A DNA stretch of 64,000 nucleotides from Flavobacterium sinopsychrotolerans (lineage in GTDB: Bacteria; Bacteroidota; Bacteroidia; Flavobacteriales; Flavobacteriaceae), in assembly GCF_900110375.1 (NCBI RefSeq), contig NZ_FODN01000001.1:62001-126000 (forward strand). Direction: 5' to 3'. Below the pieces are notes generated by a model. That model had not been told where the DNA came from. It ran no database searches and was given only the letters and a program-made list of their open reading frames with translations. The translations under genes were made by a program, and so were the position numbers. Positions 53,046 to 61,981 of the stretch are shown piece by piece (the first letter of the stretch is position 1; each line of letters starts with the position of its first letter).

Positions 53046-53927
53046 ATGAGCTATACAGATAAAATGTTACGCGACGATGCCCTAAAAGGCAAAGTGATTG
53101 TCGTAACCGGAGGCGGAAGCGGTTTAGGAAAAGCAATGACAAAATATTTCTTGGAATTGGGTGCGCAAGTGGCCATTACTTCCAGAGATTTAGAAAAACT
53201 AAAAAATACTGCTGTAGAACTGGAAACGGAAACCGGCGGAACTTGTCTTCCTATTCAATGTGATGTACGTCATTATGAAGAAGTGGAAAATATGCTCCAA
53301 GAAGTGTTGAAAGCTTTTGGTAAAGTAGATGTTTTACTGAATAATGCTGCCGGAAATTTCATTTCTCCAACCGAAAGATTATCTGCAAATGCCTTTGATA
53401 CTGTAATTGATATCGTTTTAAAAGGTTCCAAAAACTGTACACTTGCTTTTGGAAAACATTGGATTGACACCAAACAAAAATCATCTACTATCTTAAATAT
53501 CGTTACGACTTACGCTTGGACAGGTTCTGCTTACGTGGTACCTAGCGCAACTGCAAAAGCAGGAGTTTTGGCAATGACACGAAGTCTTGCGGTAGAATGG
53601 GCAAAATACGGAATTCGTTCGAATGCAATTGCTCCTGGACCGTTCCCAACTAAAGGTGCGTGGGACCGATTGTTACCTGGAGATTTAGCTGAAAAATTTG
53701 ATATGGCTAAAAAAGTGCCGTTAAAACGTGTGGGAGATCATCAGGAATTAGCCAATCTAGCGGCTTATTTAGTTTCTGATTTTTCAGCATATATCAACGG
53801 TGATGTCATAACAATTGATGGTGGCGAATGGCTTAAAGGCGCTGGACAGTTCAATTTACTTGAAGCAATTCCAGAAGAACTTTGGGATCAGTTGGAAATG
53901 ATGATAAAAGCAAAAAAGAATAAATAA
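53046..53927 (+). CDS. SDR family 2,4-dienoyl-CoA reductase-like enzyme
   Basis: 293 residues. Cofactor loop TGGGSGLGKA (21-30), NNAAGNF (99-105), and TTYAWTGSAYVVPSATAKAG with Tyr156 and Lys171. This resembles mitochondrial DECR1 (catalytic Tyr in TTIYA and Lys in SASAKAG) better than classical YxxxK SDRs. The end IDGGEWLKGAGQFN also matches DECR. NADPH-dependent reduction of 2,4-dienoyl-CoA in unsaturated fatty-acid beta-oxidation. Strong terminator follows. Confidence 0.9.
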   Translation: MSYTDKMLRDDALKGKVIVVTGGGSGLGKAMTKYFLELGAQVAITSRDLEKLKNTAVELETETGGTCLPIQCDVRHYEEVENMLQEVLKAFGKVDVLLNNAAGNFISPTERLSANAFDTVIDIVLKGSKNCTLAFGKHWIDTKQKSSTILNIVTTYAWTGSAYVVPSATAKAGVLAMTRSLAVEWAKYGIRSNAIAPGPFPTKGAWDRLLPGDLAEKFDMAKKVPLKRVGDHQELANLAAYLVSDFSAYINGDVITIDGGEWLKGAGQFNLLEAIPEELWDQLEMMIKAKKNK

Positions 53928-53943
53928 TAGTTTTATATAAAAT

Positions 53944-53976
53944 AAAAAGAGAGAGTCACATGGCTCTCTTTTTTTA
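53944..53976 (+). terminator. Intrinsic terminator of the dienoyl-CoA reductase gene
   Basis: AAAGAGAG / CTCTCTTT stem around AGTCACATGG, followed by TTTTT. Confidence 0.85.
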
Positions 53977-54044
53977 GTTGACACTACTAAATATTTTAGT
54001 AAACATCCTATTTTCTTAATTTCTTAATGGTAAAAAAAGAGTTT

Positions 54045-54359
54045 TTAATTTTTATTGTTATGCAAGCCCAGTAAGATTTCACTTTTCAGTAAACCACTTC
54101 CACCTCCATAATGCTGGACAATACTAATATTTGGATTTTTATTTTTGAAAAAAACACACAATTCAACTTCACTTTCTTCCTGAATTCCAGAACCTAACAA
54201 GACAATGGAAAAATCTTTTTTTAGAAAAATTTCCTTCGCTTCCTCATCATTCATAACGCCTACTCCATTCCAATTCTCGTTTGCATTTATCAATCGGATA
54301 ACGGTTTCTAGAATTTCGGGATGTCTTCCTATGTATAAAATATTTATGGTTTCCATCAT
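54045..54359 (-). CDS. Degenerate receiver-like protein
   Basis: 104 residues. The plan matches a response-regulator receiver: beta1 INILYIGRHPEILETVIRLI (usual VDDHP Asp pair replaced by G-R-H), beta3 FSIVLLGSGI (usual D replaced by G) and a C-terminal GGGSGLLKSEIL. The Mg-binding and phospho-acceptor acids are missing, so it cannot be phosphorylated normally. Start ATG 54359 or 54356. Possibly a constitutive or redox/ligand-sensing pseudo-receiver. I do not recognise a named family. Confidence 0.75.
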   Translation of the reverse strand: MMETINILYIGRHPEILETVIRLINANENWNGVGVMNDEEAKEIFLKKDFSIVLLGSGIQEESEVELCVFFKNKNPNISIVQHYGGGSGLLKSEILLGLHNNKN

Positions 54360-54367
54360 TCTATTTT

Positions 54368-54416
54368 ATTAAAAAACACAAACCTCAAAGAAAATAATCC
54401 TTTGAGATTTGTGTTT
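54368..54416 (-). terminator. Intrinsic terminator of yceI
   Basis: 17-bp arms (54374-54390 and 54400-54416; one mismatch) with a T-tract on the minus strand. Confidence 0.82.
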
Positions 54417-54429
54417 ATTTACTTTAAAA

Positions 54430-54960
54430 TTATTGTTGCAAAAATTGCAATTCGATGTTCAAACGAACTTCTTCGCTTACTAAAACACCTCCTGTTTCAA
54501 GAGCCGAATTCCAGTTTAATCCCCAATCTTTTCTATTAATTTTTCCTTCTAATTCAAGTGCCATTTTAGTATTTCCCCAAGGATCTTTCATTAATCCTCC
54601 GTATTCTGCAGCTAACTCTACTGATTTTGTAATGCCATGTAAGGTTAAATCCCCCACTAATACGTATTCACCTTCATTGATTTTAGTGAAAGAAGTAGCG
54701 CTAAATTTAATTTCTGGAAATTGTGTAGCATCAAAAAAATCCGCACTCAATAAATGAGTATCTCTATCTGCGTTTCCTGTTGTTATAGAATCAATTGCTC
54801 CTGTAAATTCAATTTTCGAGTTTTCTAAATTGCTGTCTTCTGCTTCAATCGTTGCATCAAATTTTGAAAATTTACCTGAAACATTAGTAAACATCATGTG
54901 TTTTACTTTAAAACCAATTTCTGAGTGTGTTGGGTCAATTACCCATTTTGTTGTTGACAT
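54430..54960 (-). CDS. yceI: YceI family protein (cytoplasmic)
   Basis: 176 residues, eight-stranded lipocalin-like barrel. WVIDPTHSEIGFKVKHMMF at the N-terminus (the YceI start), DRDTHLLSADFFDATQFPEIKFSATSF and GDLTLHGITKSVELAAEYGG. Family members bind isoprenoids/polyprenyl lipids. There is no signal peptide, so it is cytoplasmic unlike E. coli YceI. Next to pirin and a Crp/Fnr regulator, all on the minus strand. Confidence 0.93.
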   Translation of the reverse strand: MSTTKWVIDPTHSEIGFKVKHMMFTNVSGKFSKFDATIEAEDSNLENSKIEFTGAIDSITTGNADRDTHLLSADFFDATQFPEIKFSATSFTKINEGEYVLVGDLTLHGITKSVELAAEYGGLMKDPWGNTKMALELEGKINRKDWGLNWNSALETGGVLVSEEVRLNIELQFLQQ

Positions 54961-55009
54961 AGTAGTATTTTATTTAAATTAATATTATTTATTTCTATTA
55001 TTTAGCAGA

Positions 55010-55762
55010 TTACAATTGCATTGGAACTTCCATCAATAGGATCTCTGCATTAGCTGAATTAGCGGTAATTTTTATTGTATTCGTATCCCAAATTCCTAAT
55101 CCGTCACGTTCATTTAAAGCGATGTTTCCTAACGTGAAATCTCCTTTTAAAACAAAAGCATAAATTCCATTTCCTGGTTTTTTCAATTCGTAAACAGTAG
55201 AAAAATCATTGTCAAACTTCCCAATATGAAACCAAGCATCTTGATGAATCCAAACGCCTTCATCTTCTGGATTTGGTGATAAAATTTGCTGTAATTTATT
55301 GTGACGATCATTTAAATCTAAAGTGATTTGGTCATAACGAGGCGTTACATTTTTTTTATTTGGATAAATCCAAATCTGTAAAAATTTGACCAACTGATCT
55401 TTGTTTTTATTGTACTCGCTGTGAAAAATTCCGGTACCAGCACTCATCGCTTGAATATCACCTTCCTTGATTACGGTAGTATTTCCCATACTGTCTTGGT
55501 GTTCTAAATCACCTTCGAGCGGAATAGAAATAATTTCCATGTTATCATGCGGATGTTTCCCAAAACCCATTCCTTGGCTGACTCTGTCATCATTCAAAAC
55601 GCGTAAGACTCCAAAATTCATACGTTCTGGATTTTGATAATTGGCAAAACTAAAGGTATGATAGGATTCTAACCAACCATGATTAGCGTGACCGCGAGTA
55701 TTTGCTTTATGCAAAACCGAATTAGTAATTACACCATCTATTTTTTTATCTGTATTTTCCAT
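55010..55762 (-). CDS. Pirin family protein
   Basis: 250 residues, bicupin fold. Signature GWLESYHTFSFANYQNPERMNFGVLRVLNDDRVSQGMGFGKHPHDNMEIISIPLEGDLEHQDSMGN with the His cluster that binds Fe; pirin-C part EDEGVWIHQDAWFHIGKF. E. coli YhhW is a quercetinase; mammalian Pirin is a redox-controlled coregulator. Upstream ATG at 55801 would add 13 residues (MTQLCIILLKNRT); the ATG at 55762 (MENTDKK) fits homologues. Shares the locus with yceI and crp. Confidence 0.94.
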   Translation of the reverse strand: MENTDKKIDGVITNSVLHKANTRGHANHGWLESYHTFSFANYQNPERMNFGVLRVLNDDRVSQGMGFGKHPHDNMEIISIPLEGDLEHQDSMGNTTVIKEGDIQAMSAGTGIFHSEYNKNKDQLVKFLQIWIYPNKKNVTPRYDQITLDLNDRHNKLQQILSPNPEDEGVWIHQDAWFHIGKFDNDFSTVYELKKPGNGIYAFVLKGDFTLGNIALNERDGLGIWDTNTIKITANSANAEILLMEVPMQL

Positions 55763-55850
55763 TGTCCTGTTCTTTAATAGTATGATGCAAAGTTGCGTCA
55801 AAAAAAAAGCGCATGCATTGAACTAGGACAAGAAATGAAAAAAGCGAAAT

Positions 55851-56432
55851 CTAGAGTTTAGCAATTTTAGTTCTTACTTTACTAAGAAACTCGGCTGAAA
55901 TTCCCAGATAAGAAGCAATATAATGCTGGGCAACGCGCTGTGAAAGTGTGGGATAATGTTCGAGAAACTCTAAATATTTCTCGGTTGCCGATTTAGAAAT
56001 CGTATTAAATAAACGGTCTTGAGTAACGGCAAGACTTCGTTGCATCAGAATACGGAAAGCACGTTCAAACTTTGGGGCTTTGGTAAATAATTCCTCTTTT
56101 GTTTCTGGACTAAAAAGGAAGAATTCACAATCTTCCAAAGTTTCAATGTACACTCTGCTGGGTTTATCCTCGTAAATACTAAAAGATATATCACTCACCC
56201 AGGCATTCTCGATAGCAAATTGTAGAATAACTTCAAAACCATTGGCATCAATATAATATTTTCGGACACAACCTTTGATGACAAATGCTTCAAAACTACA
56301 CATCTCGTCCTCCTGAAGCATAATCGTTTTCTTAGGAACGGCTTTATACTCCAATAAAGAATTGAAAACTTCTAATTCATTCGCGTCAAAAGTGACATAC
56401 CGACTTATATTTTTATTGATTTGTGAATACAC
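55851..56432 (-). CDS. Crp/Fnr family transcriptional regulator
   Basis: 193 residues. N-terminal cNMP-binding beta-roll (KTIMLQEDEMCSFEAFVIKGCVRKYYIDANGFEVIL) and C-terminal winged helix-turn-helix (RVAQHYIASYLGISAEFLSKVRTKIA). The usual phosphate-binding RS/TA pair is not evident, so the effector may not be cAMP. Divergent from the udk gene; the pirin and yceI genes lie downstream and are likely targets (inference). Confidence 0.92.
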   Translation of the reverse strand: MYSQINKNISRYVTFDANELEVFNSLLEYKAVPKKTIMLQEDEMCSFEAFVIKGCVRKYYIDANGFEVILQFAIENAWVSDISFSIYEDKPSRVYIETLEDCEFFLFSPETKEELFTKAPKFERAFRILMQRSLAVTQDRLFNTISKSATEKYLEFLEHYPTLSQRVAQHYIASYLGISAEFLSKVRTKIAKL

Positions 56433-56544
56433 GTTTTAAATTTTAGAAACTAAAGATAGAAAAACATCAAGTAATAACTCCCAATAAATATAGTAATTTA
56501 GCAATATTTCTTAAAAAAAGAAAAACTGCTCCCGATTAAATTCC

Positions 56545-56552
56545 TATTTTTG
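56545..56552 (+). promoter_or_regulatory. TAnnTTTG -7 box of udk
   Basis: TATTTTTG, 28 nt before the udk ATG. Confidence 0.5.
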
Positions 56553-56579
56553 TCCCAATAAAAACATAACAAAAAATTT

Positions 56580-57188
56580 ATGCTCATTATAGGAATTGCA
56601 GGTGGTACAGGAAGCGGAAAAACAACCGTTGTACATCAGATTATGAATGAATTACCACAAACTGAAGTTGGTATTATTTCTCAAGACTCATACTACAAAG
56701 AAAATCACGGACTTTCATTTGATGAAAGAGCATTAATTAATTTTGATCATCCGCGTGCTATTGATTTCGAGTTATTAGTGGCTCATCTCAAGGAATTAAA
56801 AGAAGGAAACAACATCAATCAGCCCGTTTATTCTTTTGTAACACATAATAGGACAGACGATACCGTTTTTACACATCCTCGAAAAGTGATGATTGTCGAA
56901 GGAATTTTAATCTTGGCAAATCCAGAATTAAGAGAATTATTTGATGTAAAAATATACGTTCACGCCGATTCTGACGAGCGATTAATCCGCCGTATGAAAC
57001 GCGATATCGCGGAACGTGGCCGAGATATGCATGAAGTAATTAACAGATACCAAACAACATTGAAGCCAATGCACGAGCAGTTCATCGAACCAACCAAAGC
57101 ATTTGCCGACATCATAATACCAAACGACAAATACAATACCGTAGCCATTGACGTGGTTCGTGCGGTAATAAATCAAAAAATTCTATAA
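56580..57188 (+). CDS. udk: Uridine kinase
   Basis: 202 residues. Walker A GIAGGTGSGKTTVVHQI (P-loop), SQDSYYKENHGLSFDERALINFDHPRAIDF (nucleoside site), PRKVMIVEGILILAN (Walker B region) and the Arg-rich lid ERLIRRMKRDIAERGRDMHEV. Phosphorylates uridine and cytidine with ATP/GTP for pyrimidine salvage. Length and start are standard. Confidence 0.96.
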   Translation: MLIIGIAGGTGSGKTTVVHQIMNELPQTEVGIISQDSYYKENHGLSFDERALINFDHPRAIDFELLVAHLKELKEGNNINQPVYSFVTHNRTDDTVFTHPRKVMIVEGILILANPELRELFDVKIYVHADSDERLIRRMKRDIAERGRDMHEVINRYQTTLKPMHEQFIEPTKAFADIIIPNDKYNTVAIDVVRAVINQKIL

Positions 57189-57218
57189 TTTAGTTGTAAT
57201 TTTAGTGCAATAATTATT

Positions 57219-57326
57219 AGGAGCTATTTCCCGTCTCTTCCTGAAGACGAGATTGCAATCTTTTAGGATGTGAATCTTCCTTCGTCATCATCACATCCTA
57301 AAAGGATTTTCACTTTAATCGGGGCT
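57219..57326 (-). repeat. Modular structured repeat (Flavo-1-like), copy R3
   Basis: On the minus strand: head AGCCCCGATTAAAGTGAAAA then TCC, central stem CTTTTAGGATGTGA / TCACATCCTAAAAG (near-perfect), tail AAAGATTGCAATC ... GGGAAATAGCTCCT. It lies antisense between udk and divIC. Confidence 0.65.
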
Positions 57327-57340
57327 AAAAAAAATAAAAA

Positions 57341-57664
57341 ATGACAAATCCGTACAAAGACAAATCTTGGTTTAAATTCTTGAGTAACAAATATGTCTGG
57401 GTTTTGTTGTTTTTTTGTACATGGATGATTTTTCTGGACAACTATTCGTATTTTGACCATCGTATTTTGGATCAACAAATTGAAGATCTAGAGGATAATG
57501 CTACTTATTATAAAGAAGAAATAAAGAAAGATCAGCAGAACATCAAGCAATTAAAAAATTCAGAACAAATAGAAAAATACGCCCGGGAAAAATACTATAT
57601 GAAAAAAGATAGTGAAGATATTTATATCATCGAATTCGAAGGTGACACGATTGAAAAAAAATAA
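57341..57664 (+). CDS. divIC: Septum formation initiator FtsB/DivIC family
   Basis: 107 residues. Short cytoplasmic N-terminus, one membrane segment (KYVWVLLFFCTWMIFLDNY, residues 18-36), then a heptad coiled coil (DQQIEDLEDNATYYKEEIKKDQQNIKQLKN) and the C-terminal EQIEKYAREKYYMKKDSEDIYIIEF typical of FtsB/DivIC. Links early and late division proteins with FtsL and DivIB/FtsQ. Starts ATG 57341, 14 bp after repeat R3. Confidence 0.9.
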   Translation: MTNPYKDKSWFKFLSNKYVWVLLFFCTWMIFLDNYSYFDHRILDQQIEDLEDNATYYKEEIKKDQQNIKQLKNSEQIEKYAREKYYMKKDSEDIYIIEFEGDTIEKK

Positions 57665-57666
57665 AA

Positions 57667-57774
57667 CCCCATCCCCAACCCTTTCCAAAGAGAAGGGAGT
57701 GTAAAATTTAGAGTAATTAATAAAACATAACACCAAGTTTCGGCTCCTCTTCTTTGTAGAGGGCTGGGGTGAGG
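57667..57774. repeat. Inverted pair of the C-rich palindromic repeat (copies 2 and 3)
   Basis: Copy 2 (57667-57699: CCCCATCCCCAACCC, TTTCCAAAGAGAAGGGAG) and an inverted copy 3 (57744-57774: CTCCTCTTCTTTGTAGAGGG, CTGGGGTGAGG) flank about 45 bp of AT-rich DNA. Copy 1 is at 15095-15126. The unit ends 15 bp before the mutA ATG and covers the alternative GTG start at 57769. Confidence 0.75.
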
Positions 57775-57789
57775 AAAATAACAAACAAA

Positions 57790-59154
57790 ATGGCTGCAAA
57801 CCTTTTCGATGATTTCAATCCCATTTCCTCCAAACAATGGAAACAAAAAATCCAATTTGAACTCAAAGGAGCGGATTATAATGAAACCTTAGTTTGGAAT
57901 TCTCCGGAAGACATTCAGGTAAAACCTTTTTATCACAAAGATGAATTTACTAAAGCTTTTCCTGTTTCCACTAAAGCCTCTGAGTTTAAAATTTGTCAAA
58001 ATATATTTGTCTACGATGTTGAAAAATCAATAGAAAGAGCGCGCGACACCTTGAGTCGTGGTGCTGACAGCCTTCGGTTTACAATAGAAAATGAATCAAT
58101 TGATATTACCAATCTTTTGGAGCAATTACCATTAGAAAAAGTAACCGTTTATTTTAATCTGGGATTTATTTCAATCGATTTCGTCAAAAAAATTGACGCT
58201 TTCGCAAAAAAAAATAATACTGTTATTTTTTGCAATCTGGATCCAATTGGACAATTAGCCAAAGATGGAAACTGGTTTGTAACTAACGAAAAAAGCAATT
58301 TTGACACACTGAATTTACTATCGAAAGAAACAAAATCAGTGTCATTAATCAGTATCAATTCCGCTTTGTATCAAAATGCCGGAGCTAATATGGTGCAGCA
58401 AATTGCTTATAGTTTAGGACAGGCAAATGAATATTTCAATCGAATAGAAACCATAAACCAACCTATTGTTTTTGAAGTTGCCGTTGGGACAAATTACTTT
58501 TTTGAAATTGCAAAACTACGTGCGTTGCGATTACTTTTTAATCTGATAGCCAAAGAATACAACCATAATCTAGATTGCAACATTATTGTTTCGCCAACCA
58601 AACGAAACAAAACATTATACGATTACAACGTAAATATGTTGCGTACCACAACCGAATGTATGAGTGCAATTATTGGCGGAGCAGATGCTATTGCAAATTT
58701 ACCTTACGATGCCTTGTACCACAAAGACAATGAATTTGGCGACCGAATTGCGCGAAATCAATTGTTAATTCTTAAAAACGAAAGTTATTTTGACAAAGTT
58801 AATAATCCGGCTGACGGCAGTTATTATATCGAAAATCTCACCAATCAATTAGCTGAAAAAGCGTTGGCATTATTTAAAGATATTGAGGCAAATGGCGGTT
58901 TCTTAAAACAACTTAATGATGGAATCATCAAAAGAAAAATTCAGGAAAGTGCTGATACAGCTCAGGAATTATTTGATTCTGGGAAAGAAATTCTATTAGG
59001 CACTAACAAACATCCTAATAAACAGGACAAAATGAAACATGATTTAGAATTGTTTCCTTTTGTAAAAGTCAAACCTAGAAAAACCTTGATTACGCCCATA
59101 ATCGAAAAACGTCTCGCAGAGAAAATAGAACAGGAAAGATTGGATCTTGAATAG
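57790..59154 (+). CDS. mutA: Methylmalonyl-CoA mutase small subunit
   Basis: 454 residues. N-terminal FDDFNPISSKQWKQKIQFELKGADYNETLVW and TIM-barrel signature segments: VEKSIERARDTLSRGADSLRF, LRALRLLFNLIAKEYNH, LDCNIIVSPTKRNKTLYDYNVNMLRTTTECMSAIIGGADAIANLPYD and RIARNQLLILKNESYFDKVNNPADGSYYIENLT. The C-terminal cobalamin-like domain of longer small subunits is lacking, so this is the short non-catalytic form. The GTG 57769 start lies in the repeat; ATG 57790 is preferred. Partner of MutB, separated by a toxin-antitoxin pair. Confidence 0.94.
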   Translation: MAANLFDDFNPISSKQWKQKIQFELKGADYNETLVWNSPEDIQVKPFYHKDEFTKAFPVSTKASEFKICQNIFVYDVEKSIERARDTLSRGADSLRFTIENESIDITNLLEQLPLEKVTVYFNLGFISIDFVKKIDAFAKKNNTVIFCNLDPIGQLAKDGNWFVTNEKSNFDTLNLLSKETKSVSLISINSALYQNAGANMVQQIAYSLGQANEYFNRIETINQPIVFEVAVGTNYFFEIAKLRALRLLFNLIAKEYNHNLDCNIIVSPTKRNKTLYDYNVNMLRTTTECMSAIIGGADAIANLPYDALYHKDNEFGDRIARNQLLILKNESYFDKVNNPADGSYYIENLTNQLAEKALALFKDIEANGGFLKQLNDGIIKRKIQESADTAQELFDSGKEILLGTNKHPNKQDKMKHDLELFPFVKVKPRKTLITPIIEKRLAEKIEQERLDLE

Positions 59155-59226
59155 TCAGGCCGAATCTGTTATTTAATTTAATACCAATGGAAAAGAGTAT
59201 ATTTACTTTACTAAAAACATAAAATA

Positions 59227-59460
59227 ATGGAAGCCATAAGACAAATCGTTAAGGTGAAAAATCACAAAATAAGTATCACATTGCCGGATGATTTTAATGC
59301 TGATGAAGTTGAAGTGATTATTCTTCCAAAGTCGAATAATGTAGAAATCCCTCAATGGCAAATGGACCAAGTTAAAGAAAGAACTGAGAAATATCTTAAG
59401 AATCCTTCTTCAGCTCAAGATATCGATGATTTTCTAAAAGATATTGACAGTGAATTATAA
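59227..59460 (+). CDS. Type II antitoxin-like protein
   Basis: 77 residues. IRQIVKVKNHKISITLPDDFNADEVEVIILPK looks like a beta-strand-rich AbrB/PHD-like N-terminus; the C-terminal half (QWQMDQVKERTEKYLKNPSSAQDIDDFLKDIDSEL) is helical and acidic, suited to neutralising the toxin. Paired with the ParE-like ORF by a 17-bp overlap. Typical antitoxin size. Exact family not recognised. Confidence 0.8.
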   Translation: MEAIRQIVKVKNHKISITLPDDFNADEVEVIILPKSNNVEIPQWQMDQVKERTEKYLKNPSSAQDIDDFLKDIDSEL

Positions 59461-59746
59461 AATTGTAATTGTAGAGGAAGCTAAACTTGATTTCAAAACA
59501 GCTTTGGATTGGTACAAAAGCATTCAACGTAGATTGGGCGATACGTTCTCCAATTCTTTTAAGAAAAGTTTAAAAATAATTAAGTCAAATCCGCTACTTT
59601 TTCAAATAAGATATGACAAGACCAGAGTAGCTTTAATTGAAAATTTTCCATACTTAATTCATTTCAACAACTACGATAACACAATTGTCATTACAGCTAT
59701 TTTTCATACTTCACGAAATACTGAAATATGGATTGAAAGGAATTAA
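59444..59746 (+). CDS. ParE/RelE superfamily toxin
   Basis: 100 residues. NYKIVIVEEAKLDFKTALDWYKSIQRRLGDTF (first strand plus the two helices: AxxDL..A..WY), then SNPLLFQIRYDKTRVALIENFPYLIHFNNYDNTIVITAIFHTSRNTEIW (four-stranded sheet), the ParE plan. Would poison gyrase or cut mRNA when unopposed. Start may be TTG 59444 or GTG 59450; both overlap the antitoxin stop (59460). Inserted between mutA and mutB in the same direction. Confidence 0.85.
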   Translation: MTVNYKIVIVEEAKLDFKTALDWYKSIQRRLGDTFSNSFKKSLKIIKSNPLLFQIRYDKTRVALIENFPYLIHFNNYDNTIVITAIFHTSRNTEIWIERN

Positions 59747-59779
59747 AATTTCAAAAAATATAATCTTTGCACTAAACAA

Positions 59780-61918
59780 ATGAAAAGAAAAGATTTACAA
59801 CATATAAAATTAGAGAGCACACCGTTGAAAGTGGAGAATGAAAATTCTTTGTCTGATGCTTTTCTAACCGCAGAGGGAATCGAACTAAAACCAACATATT
59901 CAGAACAAGATATTGAGCATCTTACTCATCTTGATTTTGGAGCTGGTTTTGCACCAAATTTACGCGGACCTTACGCTACAATGTACGTTCGCCGACCATG
60001 GACTGTGCGCCAATACGCCGGATTTTCGACCGCTGAAGAAAGCAATGCTTTTTACAGAAGAAATCTGGCAGCGGGTCAAAAAGGACTTTCCATCGCTTTT
60101 GATTTGCCTACACACCGCGGTTATGATTCGGATCATGAACGCGTAGTGGGCGATGTAGGAAAAGCAGGAGTTGCGATTGACTCCGTGGAAGACATGAAAG
60201 TATTATTCGACCAAATTCCGCTGGATGAAATGTCCGTTTCCATGACGATGAATGGCGCTGTTTTACCTATTATGGCTTTCTATATTGTCGCCGCCGAAGA
60301 ACAAGGCGTAAAACCCGAATTGCTTTCCGGTACGATACAAAATGACATTTTGAAAGAGTTCATGGTACGAAACACATATATTTATCCGCCAACGCCTTCG
60401 ATGAAAATCATTGCTGATATTTTTGAATTTACCAGCAAAAAAATGCCAAAATTCAATTCGATTTCAATTTCCGGATACCACATGCAAGAAGCGGGAGCCA
60501 CTGCTGATATTGAATTAGCTTACACTTTGGCCGATGGACTGGAATACATTCGAACAGGATTAGCAACCGGAATGAAAATTGATGAATTCGCTCCAAGATT
60601 ATCTTTTTTCTGGGCGATTGGTATGAACCATTTTATGGAAATTGCCAAAATGCGTGCGGGAAGAATGATTTGGGCGAAACTAGTCAAACAATTTGAACCA
60701 AAAGACGATAAATCATTAGCATTGCGAACCCATTGTCAAACTTCGGGTTGGAGTTTAACAGAGCAAGATCCTTTTAATAATGTAGCACGAACTTGTATTG
60801 AAGCTTCCGCAGCCGCTTTTGGAGGAACACAATCTTTACATACCAATGCATTGGATGAAGCCATAGCTCTACCAACGGATTTCTCGGCTAGAATTGCCAG
60901 AAACACGCAACTATATTTACAAGAAGAAACTAAAATCACTAAAACCGTCGATCCTTGGGCTGGCAGTTATTATGTTGAAAGCTTAACGAATGAAATAGCC
61001 GAAAATGCTTGGAAACTTATCGAAGAAGTTGAAGAACTGGGTGGAATGACCAAAGCCATTGAATCCGGAATTCCAAAACTTAGAATCGAAGAAGCGGCAG
61101 CCAGAAAACAAGCAAGAATAGACAGCGGTCAGGATATTATTGTAGGTGTCAATCAATACCGATTAGAAAAAGAAGATCCTTTACAGATTTTGGATGTGGA
61201 TAACCAAATGGTCCGCAAGCAACAACTGGAGCAATTAGACCGAATCAAAGCCACCAGAGATTCTGAAAAAGTTCAGGATTCGCTGAAAAAATTAATCCTT
61301 TGTGCGCAAACTGGTGAAGGGAATTTACTGGAAATAGCTGTTGAAGCGGCCCGAAACCGAACAACCTTAGGAGAAATTAGTGACGCATTGGAAACGGTTT
61401 TTGGAAGATACAAAGCACAAATTAAATCCTTTAGCGGTGTGTATAGCAAAGAAATAAAAGACGACAAAAGCTTTGAAAAAGCAAAACAACTCGCAGATGA
61501 ATTCGCTAAAAAAGAAGGACGTCGCCCACGAATAATGATTGCCAAAATGGGACAAGACGGACACGATCGTGGTGCAAAAGTTGTGGCTACCGGTTATGCT
61601 GATGTTGGTTTTGATGTAGACATTGGCCCACTTTTTCAAACACCGGCTGAGGCTGCCAAACAAGCGGTAGAAAATGACGTGCATATCCTGGGTGTTTCCT
61701 CTCTTGCAGCAGGACACAAAACGCTAGTACCACAAGTGATTGAAGAACTAAAAAAATACGGTCGAGAAGATATTATGGTAGTTGTAGGCGGAGTAATTCC
61801 GGCACAAGATTATCAGTTTTTATTTGATGCCGGTGCAGTTGCTGTTTTTGGACCCGGTACAAAAATCAGCGAAGCAGCTATTAAAATATTAGAAATTTTA
61901 ATAGGGAGTTTCGAGTAA
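59780..61918 (+). CDS. mutB: Methylmalonyl-CoA mutase large subunit
   Basis: 712 residues. Catalytic TIM barrel: [78 protein letters not shown] (cut here into known active-site segments with Tyr and Arg for CoA) and C-terminal B12 domain with [16 protein letters not shown] (cobalamin His595 in the DXHXXG motif), [16 protein letters not shown] and VVVGGVIP. Interconverts (R)-methylmalonyl-CoA and succinyl-CoA in propionate and branched-chain metabolism. Needs MeaB (20 kb). Strong terminator follows. Confidence 0.97.
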   Translation: MKRKDLQHIKLESTPLKVENENSLSDAFLTAEGIELKPTYSEQDIEHLTHLDFGAGFAPNLRGPYATMYVRRPWTVRQYAGFSTAEESNAFYRRNLAAGQKGLSIAFDLPTHRGYDSDHERVVGDVGKAGVAIDSVEDMKVLFDQIPLDEMSVSMTMNGAVLPIMAFYIVAAEEQGVKPELLSGTIQNDILKEFMVRNTYIYPPTPSMKIIADIFEFTSKKMPKFNSISISGYHMQEAGATADIELAYTLADGLEYIRTGLATGMKIDEFAPRLSFFWAIGMNHFMEIAKMRAGRMIWAKLVKQFEPKDDKSLALRTHCQTSGWSLTEQDPFNNVARTCIEASAAAFGGTQSLHTNALDEAIALPTDFSARIARNTQLYLQEETKITKTVDPWAGSYYVESLTNEIAENAWKLIEEVEELGGMTKAIESGIPKLRIEEAAARKQARIDSGQDIIVGVNQYRLEKEDPLQILDVDNQMVRKQQLEQLDRIKATRDSEKVQDSLKKLILCAQTGEGNLLEIAVEAARNRTTLGEISDALETVFGRYKAQIKSFSGVYSKEIKDDKSFEKAKQLADEFAKKEGRRPRIMIAKMGQDGHDRGAKVVATGYADVGFDVDIGPLFQTPAEAAKQAVENDVHILGVSSLAAGHKTLVPQVIEELKKYGREDIMVVVGGVIPAQDYQFLFDAGAVAVFGPGTKISEAAIKILEILIGSFE

Positions 61919-61947
61919 AAATAACTCATAAAAATTTTATGACTTAC

Positions 61948-61981
61948 AAAGCATCAATCGAAAGGTTGGTGCTTTTTTTTT
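61948..61981 (+). terminator. Intrinsic terminator of mutB
   Basis: AAAGCATCAATC / GGTTGGTGCTTT with GNRA loop GAAA (two wobble pairs), followed by TTTTTTTT. Confidence 0.9.
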
